Positions 63,880 through 64,000 of a stretch of DNA of 64,000 nt are shown one piece after another. How positions within the stretch are numbered: the first letter of the stretch is position 1; every line of letters begins with the position of its first letter. The position numbers and the translations under genes were made by a program. This DNA comes from Metabacillus arenae. Lineage in GTDB: Bacteria > Bacillota > Bacilli > Bacillales > Bacillaceae. The notes beneath the pieces are model-generated. The model searched no databases, was not told where the DNA came from, and worked only from the letters and a program-made list of their open reading frames with translations. The stretch covers positions 171,478 to 235,477 of the forward strand of contig NZ_JACXAI010000004.1 in NCBI RefSeq assembly GCF_014773385.1, in the 5' to 3' direction.

Positions 63880-64000
63880 AAGAAAGTCGCTTCTAAAGAG
63901 AAGGTGACATCAAAATGATCTTTGAAAACTAAACAAAGCAAAGCGTCAACGTTAATTCTAGATTTATTTTTACAAAAGAGTCATGGATCTTCTGCTAAAG

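Noticed and set aside
63885..64000. Start of 16S rRNA
   Set aside because: Only leader sequence is visible; the conserved 5' end of 16S rRNA is not reached before the window ends.

Overview
The window looks like chromosome of a spore-forming, low-GC Bacillaceae species outside the B. subtilis group in the strict sense. Evidence: the gene order closely follows two blocks of the B. subtilis map known from memory (yfj/yfk and yfh/yga, ending at an rRNA operon), there are small acid-soluble spore protein genes (sspK, sspE) and a spore-cortex deacetylase (pdaA), Shine-Dalgarno sites are strong (AGGAGG), TTG and GTG starts are frequent, and sugar loci carry CcpA-type cre sites.

Layout. 1-912 is the 3' part of an IucD/SidA-type N-hydroxylase (siderophore type). 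979-16090 is a yfk/yfj-like core: YraA-like deglycase family protein, yfkK, yfkJ-yfkI-yfkH, yfkF, an OsmC protein, chaA, yfkD, yfkC, yfkAB, class I fumarase, pdaA, yfjP and rlmCD. 16091-34029 is an accessory carbohydrate region: a maltose/alpha-glucoside PTS permease (EIICB), RpiR regulator, separate EIIA, a MapP-like maltose 6'-phosphate phosphatase and an alpha-glucosidase; then a DUF3311/SSS symporter pair; an orphan YwqH-YwqI (type VII secretion LXG partner) pair; and a CUT1 ABC sugar importer with AraC regulator and a GH4 glycosidase. 34030-48322 is a yfh/yga core: yfhD, yfhE, GNAT, amidohydrolase, GrpB, yfhF, recX, yfhH, a YpzG-like gene, sspK, yfhJ, yfhP, mutY, yfhS, fabL, sspE, ygaB, ygaC, ygaD. 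An intact 1.53-kb IS4-family element follows (48391-49923), then a GDPD phosphodiesterase, ygaE, a stand-alone glutamate synthase large chain, hemL/gsaB, a 2-TM potassium channel, bcp (ygaF), a 2-hydroxyacid dehydrogenase, perR, ygzB, ygxA, and tandem promoters plus leader of an rRNA operon whose 16S gene starts just beyond the right edge.

How the parts work together. The maltose block reads as a self-contained route: PTS uptake gives maltose 6'-phosphate, MapP removes the phosphate, and the alpha-1,4-type glucosidase splits maltose. No 6-phospho-alpha-glucosidase lies in the window. Cre sites sit before the PTS permease, the ABC operon and the GH4 gene. The right end is the conserved peroxide/haem/rrn neighbourhood, with a PerR box in front of perR itself.

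The most unusual signals are non-coding: a DnaA-box cluster (34096-34255) and a weaker one (16125-16167); a family of GGTGCCAGGCACC / GGTACCAGGTACC palindromes, one of which has become a 26-bp tandem array that supplies the last codons and stop of mutY; a ~130-bp dispersed repeat in three copies; a hairpin that seems to bridge a distant Shine-Dalgarno to the gltB start codon; a candidate minus-strand small RNA at 7537-7652; and a tRNA-like element upstream of a GNAT gene. All calls are from reading the sequence; no database search was run.
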